Shown here piece by piece: positions 34,295-42,970 of a DNA stretch of 64,000 bases. Position numbers and translations under genes: made by a program. The number at the start of each line of letters is the position of its first letter. Within the stretch, counting starts at the first letter, position 1. This DNA is from JACSRF01 sp964504445 (GTDB lineage: Bacteria > Chloroflexota > Anaerolineae > Promineifilales > Promineifilaceae): assembly GCA_964504445.1 (NCBI GenBank), contig CAZDEO010000001.1, positions 62,001 to 126,000 on the forward strand, given 5' to 3'. The notes beneath the pieces are model-generated. The model was not told the origin of the DNA. It saw only the letters and a list, made by a program, of their open reading frames with translations, and did no database searches.

Positions 34295-35374
34295 TTAGTC
34301 GGCCGCGAGACCAGGTACGCCGGAAACGGCCGTACTCGTTTCCTCCTCTTCCTCTTCTTCAGGGACGGGGCGCAGCCGCAAGATGAAAGCGCCTACCAGG
34401 AACGAAGCCAATGCGCCAATGGCCACCCCGGTGAGCACGGCAAAGTGCTGCCCGCGGGGGATGACCGCCAGGTAAGCGAAGATAGAACCGGGAGAAGGCG
34501 TAGCCACTAAACCAGCATTGGTGATGGTGAACCACAAGTCTGCGGCAATGCCACCGGCCATGACGGACAAAATCATGATGGGATGCGCCAAGACATAGGG
34601 GAAGTAAATCTCGTGAATACCGCCTAAAAAGTGTATAATCATTGCGCCTGGTGCTGATTCTTTTAACATACCTTTACCCGCAACGTAATAGGCAACTAAA
34701 AGGCCCAGCCCAGGCCCTGGATTTGTTTCCAGCAAGAAGTGGATGGCCTTTCCAGATTCCTCGACGGCCGCCACACCCAAGGGCGCCAAAACCCCATGAT
34801 TCAGCGCATTATTCAGAAACAAGACCTTGGCCGGTTCGATGATGATGGCTGCCAAAGGCAAGAGGCGAGCGCTTACCAGGCCATCGACCAGGCTGCCCAG
34901 GAAGTTGCTCAACCCTTCTACGACGGGGCTAACGGCCACATTGGCCAGCAGCACGAGAATAACGGCCAGGATACCCGCGGAAAAGTTGTTGACCAACATT
35001 TCGAAGCCCACGGGCACTTTGTCTTCAAACGCCTCATCTATTTTCTTCATGGTCCAACCGCCCAGAGGTCCCATGATCATGGCGCCCAGGAACATGGGGA
35101 TGTCTGCACCGACGATGACGCCCATGGTAGCCGCCGCGCCGACCACGCCGCCACGCACATCATGGACCATCTTCCCGCCGGTATAACCAATCAATACCGG
35201 CAGCAAGTAGATAATCATCGGGCCGACCAGTTCCCCAAAGGTTTCGTTGGGAATCCAGCCCGTGGGGATAAATAAGGCGGTAATCAGCCCCCAGGCGATG
35301 AAGGCGCCCATGTTGGGGATGATCATGCCCGCCAGGAAACCACCAAACTGCTGCAATCTCTCTCTAACGCTCAT
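34295..35374 (-). CDS. PTS mannitol-type permease, EIIC
   Basis: A 359-residue polytopic protein matching MtlA EIIC. It begins RLQQFGGFLAGMIIPNMGAFIAWGLITALF and has GYTGGKMVHDVRGGVVGAAATMGVIVG. The signature segments are NNALNHGVLAPLGVAAVEESGKAIHFLLETNPGPGLG and FLGGIHEIYFPYVL; the GGIHEIYF motif holds the substrate-site Glu. It imports and phosphorylates a hexitol, probably mannitol. The C-terminus ends in an acidic tail (PEEEEEEETS) instead of an EIIB domain. AAGGAG precedes the ATG. The activator gene lies 231 bases upstream in the same direction. Confidence 0.92.
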   Translation of the reverse strand: MSVRERLQQFGGFLAGMIIPNMGAFIAWGLITALFIPTGWIPNETFGELVGPMIIYLLPVLIGYTGGKMVHDVRGGVVGAAATMGVIVGADIPMFLGAMIMGPLGGWTMKKIDEAFEDKVPVGFEMLVNNFSAGILAVILVLLANVAVSPVVEGLSNFLGSLVDGLVSARLLPLAAIIIEPAKVLFLNNALNHGVLAPLGVAAVEESGKAIHFLLETNPGPGLGLLVAYYVAGKGMLKESAPGAMIIHFLGGIHEIYFPYVLAHPIMILSVMAGGIAADLWFTITNAGLVATPSPGSIFAYLAVIPRGQHFAVLTGVAIGALASFLVGAFILRLRPVPEEEEEEETSTAVSGVPGLAAD

Positions 35375-35462
35375 GTTTCTTTCTCCTTATGCTTCCAAAA
35401 ATTTTTGTAGATCACCGGGATCCACTGCTAAACAAATGCAACCTGATGAGTTTCTTCCATTG

Positions 35463-35485
35463 CCGGCCTGGGTCGGGCAGGCCGG
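35463..35485. promoter_or_regulatory. Hairpin in the leader between the activator and EIIC genes
   Basis: CCGGCCTG (35463-35470) and CAGGCCGG (35478-35485) form a perfect 8-bp stem with a 7-base loop, about 90 bases before the EIIC start. There is no T-run, so it is not a terminator. It could be a regulator site or an mRNA structure; function unknown. Confidence 0.35.
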
Positions 35486-35605
35486 TTAACTGGTTGGGTG
35501 TGGGGCAGCAGGCAACTTCTAACCTCCCTGGCCTGGCCCGGCTGTAAAAAATCCGATGTAGTTTTGCTTGCTGTTGTGGATCAGCAGCCTTCAGAATGGT
35601 GATCG

Positions 35606-37150
35606 TCAGGCCAACCACTGCGTAATGGTTTCAATGTCTTCGGGCAGAAGCAATGGGTGTACCTGGATGACTTTGATTTTGTCGCTGACCGTGTCTGGCA
35701 GTGGGGCTGTGGTGATTAGAAGTTCGGCCGTTCCCAACTGCTTGCGGTCTAATTCGCGCAGGGAGAGGACTTCTAGCGTACCCAGGCGCGGGAAGCGGGC
35801 CTTGAGGCGGGCGACCAGCAGTTGGGCGGTGGCCATACCGCTGGGGCACACAACGATAACGCGCTGCAGGCGATTCGGCCGTTCGCGAATATAGGCGGCG
35901 CGCAGCAGTAAGGCGATGTTGTTGATTTCGTCTTGGGGTAAGGTGACCTGGGCATGTTCGTTAACGATATCGGCGACCTGCTGAGCCAGATCGTACTCGA
36001 AGGTGTATTTTTCCGAAAGCGTGGTGGCTGGCGAAAGGGTGGGCAGCCACAGGTTGAAGCGCTGGCGGAAGCAGGCGGGTACGATGTGGATGACCAGGCC
36101 ATCGTGCAAGGTTTTGTCTTGGGCAAGATTGGGCAGGTTGTAGGCTTGGACGATGTGCTGAATAAGCCGTTCGATGAGGGTGGAGAAGCTTTCATCCAGG
36201 TCGAGGTCGCCCGGCCAACGCTCGTTACGCGGCGTGGCGAGGATGTGCATGGTGATGTAGGCTATTTCGCTGGCAGGCCAGGGGGTGGGAGTGTGCCAGC
36301 CCATGCGCCGGGCAATGTGGGCGGCAATGGGCCAGACGGGGAGGCTTTGCAGCCAGTGGAGGTGAGGGGGGGCAACGGCCGTAACATTCCCATCCTGCAC
36401 CCGCTGCGCCTGTATCGCCAGCACTAGCGCCAGGTGCAACACGGCGTCATCGGTAAACCGACCACCCAACTGCGCTTCGGTATAAGCTACCTGGCTGGCG
36501 GCCCGGCGCATATCCCAACGCGCAATAATTCCTGCTGTTTCTTGCACCGCTTCTAACAAGTGGGCATCTGCGCCCAGAGAGAAGACCAATCCCTTTTTGT
36601 GATTCATCGTGGTCAGAGGCGGGCCAAAAGGTGTTTTGCCCCACAACAACGCCGCGGCCGTTTGGCGACGTTCCTGCTCAGAACAGGCAATCCAAAAGCC
36701 ATAATTTGGGCGGCGTTCCAGCGTTACCTGCCGTTCATCCAGCCAGGCTTCTAGCGCGTCCAGATCTTTCAGCACCGTGGTGCGCGACATTTGTAAAAGC
36801 TGCTGTAGCTGGTACAGAATCATAGGTTCAGCAGAAAAGAGAAGGAGGAGGGCTATAAGTTGCTGCCGCTGGCCAGCGGTAAGCACAAGCTGCAAGTTGG
36901 GGGCCGCATTGAGTTTGGCGACCAACGCAAGCTGGCGATCTGGGGAGCATTCCAGTTCCACGCCAATGCCTGGCGTAATCTTCAGGGCGACGTTGTGCTG
37001 GCTTAGCCAGCGCCGCACGCTTTTCAGATCATAAGTGACCTGGCGCGGTGTAAGCTGCATTTCTGCCGCCAGCTCTGCCGCACCGAGGGGCAGGTTGGCT
37101 CGCAAAAGGAGTTGTAGTAAATCGCGCTGTCTGGTGGTTAACGCCGTCAT
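35606..37150 (-). CDS. MtlR-type PTS-regulated transcriptional activator (HTH-PRD-EIIB)
   Basis: The 514-residue protein has the BglG/MtlR modular order. Two N-terminal helix-turn-helix units (about 1-60 LTTRQRDLLQLLLRANLPLGAAELAAEMQLTPRQV; about 85-150 QLLQMSRTTVLKDLDALEAWL) come first, then two PRD domains (about 185-300 and 305-410) and a C-terminal EIIB-like domain with VVCPSGMATAQLLVARL (Cys about 429). No EIIA domain is evident at the end. Such proteins activate PTS operons when their PRDs and EIIB-like Cys are phosphorylated according to sugar supply. Location at the head of the operon fits that job. Confidence 0.88.
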   Translation of the reverse strand: MTALTTRQRDLLQLLLRANLPLGAAELAAEMQLTPRQVTYDLKSVRRWLSQHNVALKITPGIGVELECSPDRQLALVAKLNAAPNLQLVLTAGQRQQLIALLLLFSAEPMILYQLQQLLQMSRTTVLKDLDALEAWLDERQVTLERRPNYGFWIACSEQERRQTAAALLWGKTPFGPPLTTMNHKKGLVFSLGADAHLLEAVQETAGIIARWDMRRAASQVAYTEAQLGGRFTDDAVLHLALVLAIQAQRVQDGNVTAVAPPHLHWLQSLPVWPIAAHIARRMGWHTPTPWPASEIAYITMHILATPRNERWPGDLDLDESFSTLIERLIQHIVQAYNLPNLAQDKTLHDGLVIHIVPACFRQRFNLWLPTLSPATTLSEKYTFEYDLAQQVADIVNEHAQVTLPQDEINNIALLLRAAYIRERPNRLQRVIVVCPSGMATAQLLVARLKARFPRLGTLEVLSLRELDRKQLGTAELLITTAPLPDTVSDKIKVIQVHPLLLPEDIETITQWLA

Positions 37151-37179
37151 GGTTCTGCCAGGGGTGTACTAAAATGCTG

Positions 37180-37194
37180 TTAACATCCTGTTAA
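37180..37194. promoter_or_regulatory. Inverted repeat upstream of the activator gene
   Basis: TTAACA-TCC-TGTTAA is a perfect 6-3-6 inverted repeat, 30 bases before the activator start. It may be an autoregulatory operator or part of its promoter. A minus-strand TATAAT-like hexamer lies a little further upstream, but I see no good -35 for it. Confidence 0.35.
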
Positions 37195-37360
37195 TAGTCA
37201 ACGATTGTTATTATAGGGTGCAATTGCCCAATAGGATCGGCCGATTATTGTATATTTTTGCGAGAATCCTGTGACAAAAGTGAATGAATGGCGTTGAAAG
37301 CCGTTTGGTTTTTGAGTGTAAACGGCCGTGCGCTTCAGGGCGGGCCGCTTTGGGGTGGGG

Positions 37361-37396
37361 AAAAATGGCGCAGAATTCCTGAGAACTCTGCGCCAT
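37361..37396 (-). terminator. Intrinsic terminator of the secreted-protein genes
   Basis: On the minus strand ATGGCGCAGA (37396-37387) pairs with TCTGCGCCAT (37374-37365) around a 12-base loop that can fold further, and five T follow (37365-37361). It lies about 100 bases after the 95-residue secreted protein gene. Between it and that gene (about 37420-37495) is a degenerate heptamer region. Confidence 0.8.
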
Positions 37397-37498
37397 GCCA
37401 GTGTCCATAACCCGAAGGCCGTTTACCGTTATCCGGCGGATTTTCCAGAGGGTGCGCCTGTGGAATACGGATTACCGACTACGGGGATTAGGGCGTGC

Positions 37499-37786
37499 TT
37501 ACGGCCGTACTACCACCGGTAAATAGACGCGAAAATCTGTGACGCCAGCCCAGTAACCGCTGCTGACGGCAAAATTAGCGCTGACGGCCGTTGGCGGACT
37601 GGCTATTCCCTGCCCAATGCTCCCTTCTACCCGGTAGCTGGCTGAACTGGACTGCCCACCGCCACCGCTGACCACGTGCCATTCCAGGTTAAAGTTGGCC
37701 GACGTTTGCGCCAGCACCACTGCGCCTAAGGTTAACAGCAACAGGAGCACAACCACCGTCACGGCCGTTCGTTGTTTTTGCTTCAT
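37499..37786 (-). CDS. Small secreted protein ending in YLPVVVRP
   Basis: 95 residues: a cleavable signal peptide (about 1-26, ending VLAQ), then one beta-rich domain (FNLEWHVVSGGGGQSSSASYRVEGSIGQGIA...ANFAVSSGYW) and the C-terminal motif VYLPVVVRP. The ASYRVEGSIGQ...YxxxSGYW pattern is frequent in short exported proteins of Chloroflexota. The YLP[LV]V near the extreme C-terminus recurs in exported proteins of these bacteria and may mark surface sorting; that is from memory and not proven. It is 13 bases after the larger exported-protein gene and shares its terminator. Confidence 0.75.
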   Translation of the reverse strand: MKQKQRTAVTVVVLLLLLTLGAVVLAQTSANFNLEWHVVSGGGGQSSSASYRVEGSIGQGIASPPTAVSANFAVSSGYWAGVTDFRVYLPVVVRP

Positions 37787-37799
37787 CTGCTTCCCCTCC

Positions 37800-39305
37800 T
37801 TACTGCAAGGTTACGTAGACGTAAATCATCTCTTGCGTACCGTCGAATGGTTCCAATGCTTTGCCAAAGACTGTGCCGGGCATGCTCGTATCCACCCCAT
37901 TGACGTTAACCGTAACAGCCCTGCCCGCCAGGCCCCCGCTGCCGCTGGTAGACAGTAAATCACCCGGTTGTATGCTGCCAACTGCGCTGTTGGCTCTGAC
38001 CAAAGCTGGCCCTTGTACCACCACCAGCAGGAATTCACCCGGCGCAACGTCTCCTGCTGGCGTCACATCCATGTTCGCCAGCGCATCGTGAGCGGTGTCG
38101 TCGGAGGACTCCAGGCTGGGGTCAATGGCATCCATGTTGAAGCGGCTGAAGACCACCCCGGCGACAGCCGTGCTGTGGGCGCTGTCCGCCCGGCTCACCT
38201 GCACAATGGGGCCATCAACGGCCGTTACCTCCCGGTTAATACCGCTAAACAGCACCACGTCTCCTGGCGCCAGCGCTGTCTTACCATTGTTTTGCATTAC
38301 CTGCATCACGGCTCCAGCCAGGTTAATGTTGTTCGAAAAAAGGTTGTCCGGCGTGTAAAGACCATAGTTGTTATCCGCCCGGCTGGTGCGCCCTGTAACG
38401 CCCCGGTAATCAGTGCTTTGCCCCCATACGCCATAATTGAAACTGCTCACGCCATAAAGGCCGATGCCGGAACTGCTGGAACCATACGTCCCGCGATTTG
38501 CGCCAATACCGACCACCCCCACCGCACCCAGGGGCTGAGAAATACCCGTCACGTTGCCAGCCTCACCCCGGAGCGCCTGGTTGTTGGCGCTTTGGGCATA
38601 GACACCATATCCTCCCTGGGCAGTAACGTAAGCGCCATGGTCATAATGGTCTGTGCCTGTTGTCGCCACGCGAATGCCATGGCCGTTACTGCTGCTGAAA
38701 TAGCCGCCCCAGCTTTGCGTGCTTATCCCCCGCACGCCGTAGCTGTTCACGCTAGTTCCGGCCACGCCAACGCCCCCATTGGCGTCGGCAAAAAAGGCGG
38801 TGCCCGTGGCCGGAGCCACCCCGGAGATCAGGGCATCCACCGCTCCCAGGTCTTCCCCCACAATTTCCGCGCCGGGGCGCAGGCTGAGGGCGTAGGGCGC
38901 CGGCAAAATTTCCTGGCGCGGCGAGAGGGTTTGCCCATCGACAAGGATGCTCAGCCACAGGGCTTGCCCGTTAAAATCTGCCTGGTCCACGCCTAGCTTC
39001 ACGTTAAATAACCCGTTTTGCACGGAGACATTCATGTTGCCGCTGTCCCACAGGGCGGAGCCGGCCACGCTGGCATTGTAGACCACAAAGCGCATGGTGT
39101 AGACACCGGTGAGGGGCGCACCGCCTGAGCTGGTGAGCCGTCCCTGGTAGCTGATGCCGCTGGCAACGGCCGTTTCTACGCTGGTGGGCGCGTCAACCGT
39201 ACCTGGCGTAGCGGCCAACCGTTGGGTAATGGCGCCCGCCACCCCGGCCAACAGCAGCACAACGGTCAAACTCATCACAAAAATGGACACAAATTTCATT
39301 TTCAT
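37800..39305 (-). CDS. Secreted repeat protein with fibre-like body
   Basis: 501 residues. A signal peptide (about 1-27, AGVAGA) is followed by a GISYQGRLTSSGGAPLTGVYTMRFVVYNA domain (about 50-145), common at the start of large exported proteins. A Gly/Ser-rich beta-helix-like region (about 165-320) repeats YGVxG, YGVYAQS, IGLYGVSS, YGVWGQS. A C-terminal domain follows (LAPGDVVLFSGINREV...VAGVVFSR...VQPGDLLS-type strands) ending VYVTLQ. This last part resembles the post-fibre domain of peptidase-G2/phage-tail-like proteins. No phage genes surround it, so it is more likely a surface fibre. Start ATG 39305. Confidence 0.75.
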   Translation of the reverse strand: MKMKFVSIFVMSLTVVLLLAGVAGAITQRLAATPGTVDAPTSVETAVASGISYQGRLTSSGGAPLTGVYTMRFVVYNASVAGSALWDSGNMNVSVQNGLFNVKLGVDQADFNGQALWLSILVDGQTLSPRQEILPAPYALSLRPGAEIVGEDLGAVDALISGVAPATGTAFFADANGGVGVAGTSVNSYGVRGISTQSWGGYFSSSNGHGIRVATTGTDHYDHGAYVTAQGGYGVYAQSANNQALRGEAGNVTGISQPLGAVGVVGIGANRGTYGSSSSGIGLYGVSSFNYGVWGQSTDYRGVTGRTSRADNNYGLYTPDNLFSNNINLAGAVMQVMQNNGKTALAPGDVVLFSGINREVTAVDGPIVQVSRADSAHSTAVAGVVFSRFNMDAIDPSLESSDDTAHDALANMDVTPAGDVAPGEFLLVVVQGPALVRANSAVGSIQPGDLLSTSGSGGLAGRAVTVNVNGVDTSMPGTVFGKALEPFDGTQEMIYVYVTLQ

Positions 39306-39307
39306 TT

Positions 39308-41458
39308 CTACCTTCCTTTTTGAGCATTAAGATTACAAAGGGTGCAGGATGGCGCACCCATGACCAACAATTGTTCCCGCAGGGCAAGGGCCTGTTCGTG
39401 GGCCGGGTGGCGCTGCAAGGCGGCGGCTACGGCCGTTTCCGCCTCCGCCCAGCGCCCCAACTGCCACAAACTTGCGGCCATGCCCGCATACGCCTGGGCC
39501 GACTCCGGCAGCAGCCGCGCCGCTTCCTGGTAATCAGCCAAAGCTACTTCCCGCCGTCCCAAGGCCAGTTCCGCTTCCCCCAACAGTAGATACGCCGCGC
39601 CGTAGCTGGCATCGAGCCGCACTGCCTGCCGCAACAGCGGCGCAGCCGCAGCCGCATCTCCTGCCGCCAGGTGAAACTGCCCCCACTCGGCGTAAAGGGT
39701 GGCCTGATTGGGCGCCAGCGCGGCGGCCTGCCGGTAGGCCATGTCTGCCTGCTGGTGTGTGGCGGAATGGGCGGCGTAAAAGCGGGCGGTGCGCAGCCAG
39801 ACGGCCGCATCAGCAGGGCGCAGCGTCTGGGCGGTTTGCAGGGCGGCCTCGGCTTGCGCCCACGTCTGTACGGCCGTTGCGGGGTTGGCCGCCGCGGGGT
39901 TGCCCGCCACCTGCTGCTGATAGACCTGGCTCAAGCGCAGGTGATGGGCCGGTTCACCAGGCCAGGCGGCCACAGCCTGAGCGGCGGCGGCACTGGCGGC
40001 GGCCCAGTTGCCGCTGTTAGCCTGGCGTTGGGCCGTGCGGGCGGCGATGTCGGCCCATAAGGGACGGCCGTTGCCCTGCCACACGGCCGTTCCTACCCCC
40101 ACCAACAGCAACCCAACCAGGAGAAGGATGCTCCAACCTGGCCTGGCGTACGGCCGTTTAGGGCTGATGCGTGGTGCAGGCATACTCACTAACCCGACGC
40201 CCATTCCCAGCAGCAGCCAAAAGAGCGTGGCCGTAGACGTCACGTCGAAGCTGGTCAGGTTGTTGGCCGTATTGCCTGCGGCGGCGGCGAATAGGGCGGC
40301 TAACAACGCGCGCCGCTCCGGCGGAGCAGCCTGCATTCCTTTGTAAATGAGCCGCAGCGCCAGAACCAGCACCAGGCCAAAGGCCAGCAGGCCGGGCAGC
40401 CCGGCCGCAAAAGCCCAATCGAGGAGCAGATTGTGCGCCCGATCCACAAAAAAATGGCGTCCCTGATAGTAAACCAGTTCCGGTGGATAGACTGCGGGGA
40501 AGATGAGGCCCAGGTGGTCTAAGCCGTAGCCTAACAGGGGGCGCTGCTTGATGAGGGTGACGGCGCTTTGCCAGATGGTGAACCGCGCCGCGGAGGATCC
40601 GCCAGGGCTGACACCCATCCAGAGAACGGCCAGCGGCCCGCTGAGAAACAGCAACGTGATGCCGCCGACAGCCGGCCAGCGCCAGTGCCGCGCCGGGCGG
40701 GGAGCGTGCCACAAAAGCAGGAAGAGGAAGAGGGCAACGGCCGTGGCCCCCCAGGCGCTGCGGGTTTGGGTGAGGCCAATGACCAAAACCTGGGCGAGCA
40801 ACAGCAGCAGCCAGGCCATGCGGGTGCGGGGTTGGAGGGCGGTTTGCCGCAGCGCCAGGGTGAGGGGGGTGAGCATAGCCAGGTAGGCGCCCACAAAGTT
40901 GGCCCGCCCCAAAGTGGCGTACACGGGCGAGCGGGCGTCGGTGACGAGGGGGACGGGTTGCCAGCCCCCGGCCTGGGCCAGGCTGAGCAGGATGAGGGGC
41001 ACGCTGGCGGCAATGAGCCAGCCTATGGCCCAACGAGCGCGGTCGGGATGGGTGAACTGTCTGGCTGCCAGCACAAAGAGGAGGAGGTAGGTGAGGAGGG
41101 TAAGGCTGCCCTGACCGCGCTCATAGCTGCCCCACAGCGCCAGGCGCCAATCAACGGCCGTTATCGTTGTGACCACCAGCACCAGGCCCAACACGCTGAC
41201 GGGAAGAAGGAGAGGCTGGCGTTGGCGGAGGGATTGTGGGAAACGGCCGTACGCAAAAGATTCCACCAAGGTCAGAGCAGCTAACAGCCAGACCAGGGTG
41301 CGGAGAAGGAGAATTTTGGGCAACTCAAAAGGCTGTTGACCCCAAAAATTGACGACCAAAGGCACCAAGAGGAGCAGTAATAGCCAAAGGGCGTTTTGGG
41401 TTGTTCTTAGATGAGGTGGTGCGGATACGACATCATACTTCTTTTTAAACCATTCCAT
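39308..41458 (-). CDS. O-antigen ligase-like membrane protein with C-terminal TPRs
   Basis: 716 residues. About ten membrane helices fill 20-450, with the Wzy_C-type periplasmic loop (GYGLDHLGLIFPAVYP, then DRAHNLLLDWAFAAGLPG) that carries the ligase/polymerase motif. The C-terminal third (about 480-700) is a TPR solenoid (ADAAVWLRTARFYAAH, AAAAPLLRQAVRLDASYGAAYLLLGEAELALG). Such proteins join or polymerise surface glycans, or glycosylate secreted proteins. It lies 2 bases before the exported fibre gene in the same direction, so modification of that exported protein is an attractive but unproven idea. Confidence 0.82.
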   Translation of the reverse strand: MEWFKKKYDVVSAPPHLRTTQNALWLLLLLLVPLVVNFWGQQPFELPKILLLRTLVWLLAALTLVESFAYGRFPQSLRQRQPLLLPVSVLGLVLVVTTITAVDWRLALWGSYERGQGSLTLLTYLLLFVLAARQFTHPDRARWAIGWLIAASVPLILLSLAQAGGWQPVPLVTDARSPVYATLGRANFVGAYLAMLTPLTLALRQTALQPRTRMAWLLLLLAQVLVIGLTQTRSAWGATAVALFLFLLLWHAPRPARHWRWPAVGGITLLFLSGPLAVLWMGVSPGGSSAARFTIWQSAVTLIKQRPLLGYGLDHLGLIFPAVYPPELVYYQGRHFFVDRAHNLLLDWAFAAGLPGLLAFGLVLVLALRLIYKGMQAAPPERRALLAALFAAAAGNTANNLTSFDVTSTATLFWLLLGMGVGLVSMPAPRISPKRPYARPGWSILLLVGLLLVGVGTAVWQGNGRPLWADIAARTAQRQANSGNWAAASAAAAQAVAAWPGEPAHHLRLSQVYQQQVAGNPAAANPATAVQTWAQAEAALQTAQTLRPADAAVWLRTARFYAAHSATHQQADMAYRQAAALAPNQATLYAEWGQFHLAAGDAAAAAPLLRQAVRLDASYGAAYLLLGEAELALGRREVALADYQEAARLLPESAQAYAGMAASLWQLGRWAEAETAVAAALQRHPAHEQALALREQLLVMGAPSCTLCNLNAQKGR

Positions 41459-41532
41459 TTAGGTTTCTATAAAGAGGGAGGTGGCAGACATGCTCGGAAT
41501 TTTTTACTTGTGTTAGGAAATAGCTTACCTCA

Positions 41533-41561
41533 ATCTTAAACAAAATGACGATTTGACACAA
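41533..41561 (-). promoter_or_regulatory. Possible promoter of the ligase/fibre operon
   Basis: On the minus strand TTGTGT (41561-41556), a 17-base spacer and TAAGAT (41538-41533), each 4 of 6 to consensus. It lies 75 bases before the ligase start, in the only AT-rich part of the gap 41459-41666. Confidence 0.35.
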
Positions 41562-41666
41562 CCGCAATGGCTATTGGCCTGTCCGGTTATTGTCACTAGG
41601 CTGGCCTTACCGTAAATAGCCTGGTTGCTGGCAAAAGCACCTTATTACTGAACCTTCCGTTAGCCT

Positions 41667-42752
41667 CTAGGGGGTTGAGAGGGCGTAGAGCGACCAGTTA
41701 TCTAAAAACCAGCCATTGTTTGCCATGACAAAGCGGTTGCGGAAAGCACCGCCAACCCGCACGGTTTCCGTTTGGTTCAGGGCAAAATCATAGGTAATGA
41801 GGTTCCGTTGCCCGCTTTGTGTACCTTGCCAGGATGTCCCGCCATTGTTAAAGATGATGCGCGCTTCGGCCGCCAGCGGGTCGGAGGCGAAAATTTTTTG
41901 TGACCCTTCATAGGCCGCTACCGTATCGGAGAAAAACCGAATTTCCATGCGGTAGGTGCCTGGGGGTAGGGTTATGTCGGTGAACATGGCGAAGCTGGTG
42001 GGTGCGCCACCTTTGAAGGCTTTGACGGTTTTGCTGCCGTCGAAAATGAATAGGCCCCGCTCTGCAGATGGCAGGTCATGAGCGGGCACGACGCGCACTT
42101 CGGGGCGTAAAAAGAGGCCACCGGCGCCGGGTTCCAGGGTGTTAGGGCCTTCGTCGGTAATAAGCTGCCAGCCATCGGGAATTTGCAGTTCGTTGTACAG
42201 ATAGAAGTACCAATCTCCTTCAAATGAGGGATTGGGCAGCAGGTTGGTGCCTTGGGCAACGGCCGTTGCCGGGGCCGGGGTTTCCTGGGGGGCAGATGCT
42301 GCCGCTGTGGGGATTGCCACTTCGCGTAGCACACCATCCCAGCCAGGAATGAGCAGAACTTGCTCAATGGTCAATATACTGGTGTCTGACAGGTCGTTGG
42401 CGCTCTGAATACTGGCGATGCTGGCGCCGGTGCGCGCGGCAATAAGGGCCAAATTGTCCCCTGCTTGCACCGTGTAGGGGTTGCCAGCCTGAGCAGGGAG
42501 AGGCGCGGATTGGGCAACGGCCGTTTCCGTCATAGTGGCCGTTTCTGTGATCGTCGGTTCTGCTGTTACCGCCACCGTGATTACCCGCGTCACTTCCACA
42601 ATCTGCTCCACAACAACCTGGCGTGTTACCTCCTGGGGCACAACCCGGGTTACTTCTACCGTAACGGGCACCTCCTGAGATACCAGGCGCGTCACTTCTA
42701 TTTGCTGCGGTTCCGTGGCACATCCTGCCAGGAGCAGCCAGCTTAATACCAA
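41667..42752 (-). CDS. LysM-domain lipoprotein with carbohydrate-binding-like C-terminus
   Basis: 361 residues from TTG 42752. The lipobox LLLAGC comes almost at once, followed by a Val/Thr/Glu-rich coiled stretch (VTRVVPQEVTRQVVVEQIVEVTRV). A LysM domain (about 93-140) has YTVQAGDNLALIAARTGASIASIQSANDL. After a linker, a jelly-roll domain (about 172-361) contains NLLPNPSFEGDW and ends WFLDNWSLYAL. The true start is unclear: in-frame codons upstream (42753-42800) give KRLKNAVCIIVIGLV, a proper signal n-region, but no usual start codon. A minus-strand TATAAT at 42845-42840 fits a promoter there. LysM points to peptidoglycan binding. Confidence 0.75.
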   Translation of the reverse strand: MVLSWLLLAGCATEPQQIEVTRLVSQEVPVTVEVTRVVPQEVTRQVVVEQIVEVTRVITVAVTAEPTITETATMTETAVAQSAPLPAQAGNPYTVQAGDNLALIAARTGASIASIQSANDLSDTSILTIEQVLLIPGWDGVLREVAIPTAAASAPQETPAPATAVAQGTNLLPNPSFEGDWYFYLYNELQIPDGWQLITDEGPNTLEPGAGGLFLRPEVRVVPAHDLPSAERGLFIFDGSKTVKAFKGGAPTSFAMFTDITLPPGTYRMEIRFFSDTVAAYEGSQKIFASDPLAAEARIIFNNGGTSWQGTQSGQRNLITYDFALNQTETVRVGGAFRNRFVMANNGWFLDNWSLYALSTP

Positions 42753-42970
42753 CCCAATAACGATTATGCATACCGCGTTTTTTAACCTCTTACACGTAAA
42801 ATTTTTGAACTGTCGAATCGTACAAGCATAACGCCCGGAATTATACGTGTAATTGGCACAAATTCACGGCAACCAGGGTGGCCGTAGCCAAATTCGGGCT
42901 GAAAAAGCTCCCGTTTCTAGCGGGGCGTTGGGCTTGCTAATTGGGTGCGCCCTGTTATGCTACCGTGCTC

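Noticed and set aside
37800..39305. Prophage tail-fibre region
   Set aside because: The protein has a signal peptide and neighbours are envelope genes; no phage structural, integrase or lysis genes are present.
40500..40520. Further GCCTAAC words (about 40509 and 49290) as attC half-sites
   Set aside because: No partner GTTRRRY at a suitable distance and no inverted L arms, so they are chance occurrences.
42364..42771. Minus-strand frame of 135 codons starting at ATG 42771
   Set aside because: Although it has an ATG and AAGAGG upstream, its product is low-complexity and it overlaps the LysM lipoprotein frame, which has clear domains; the ATG is kept only as evidence for a possible frameshift.
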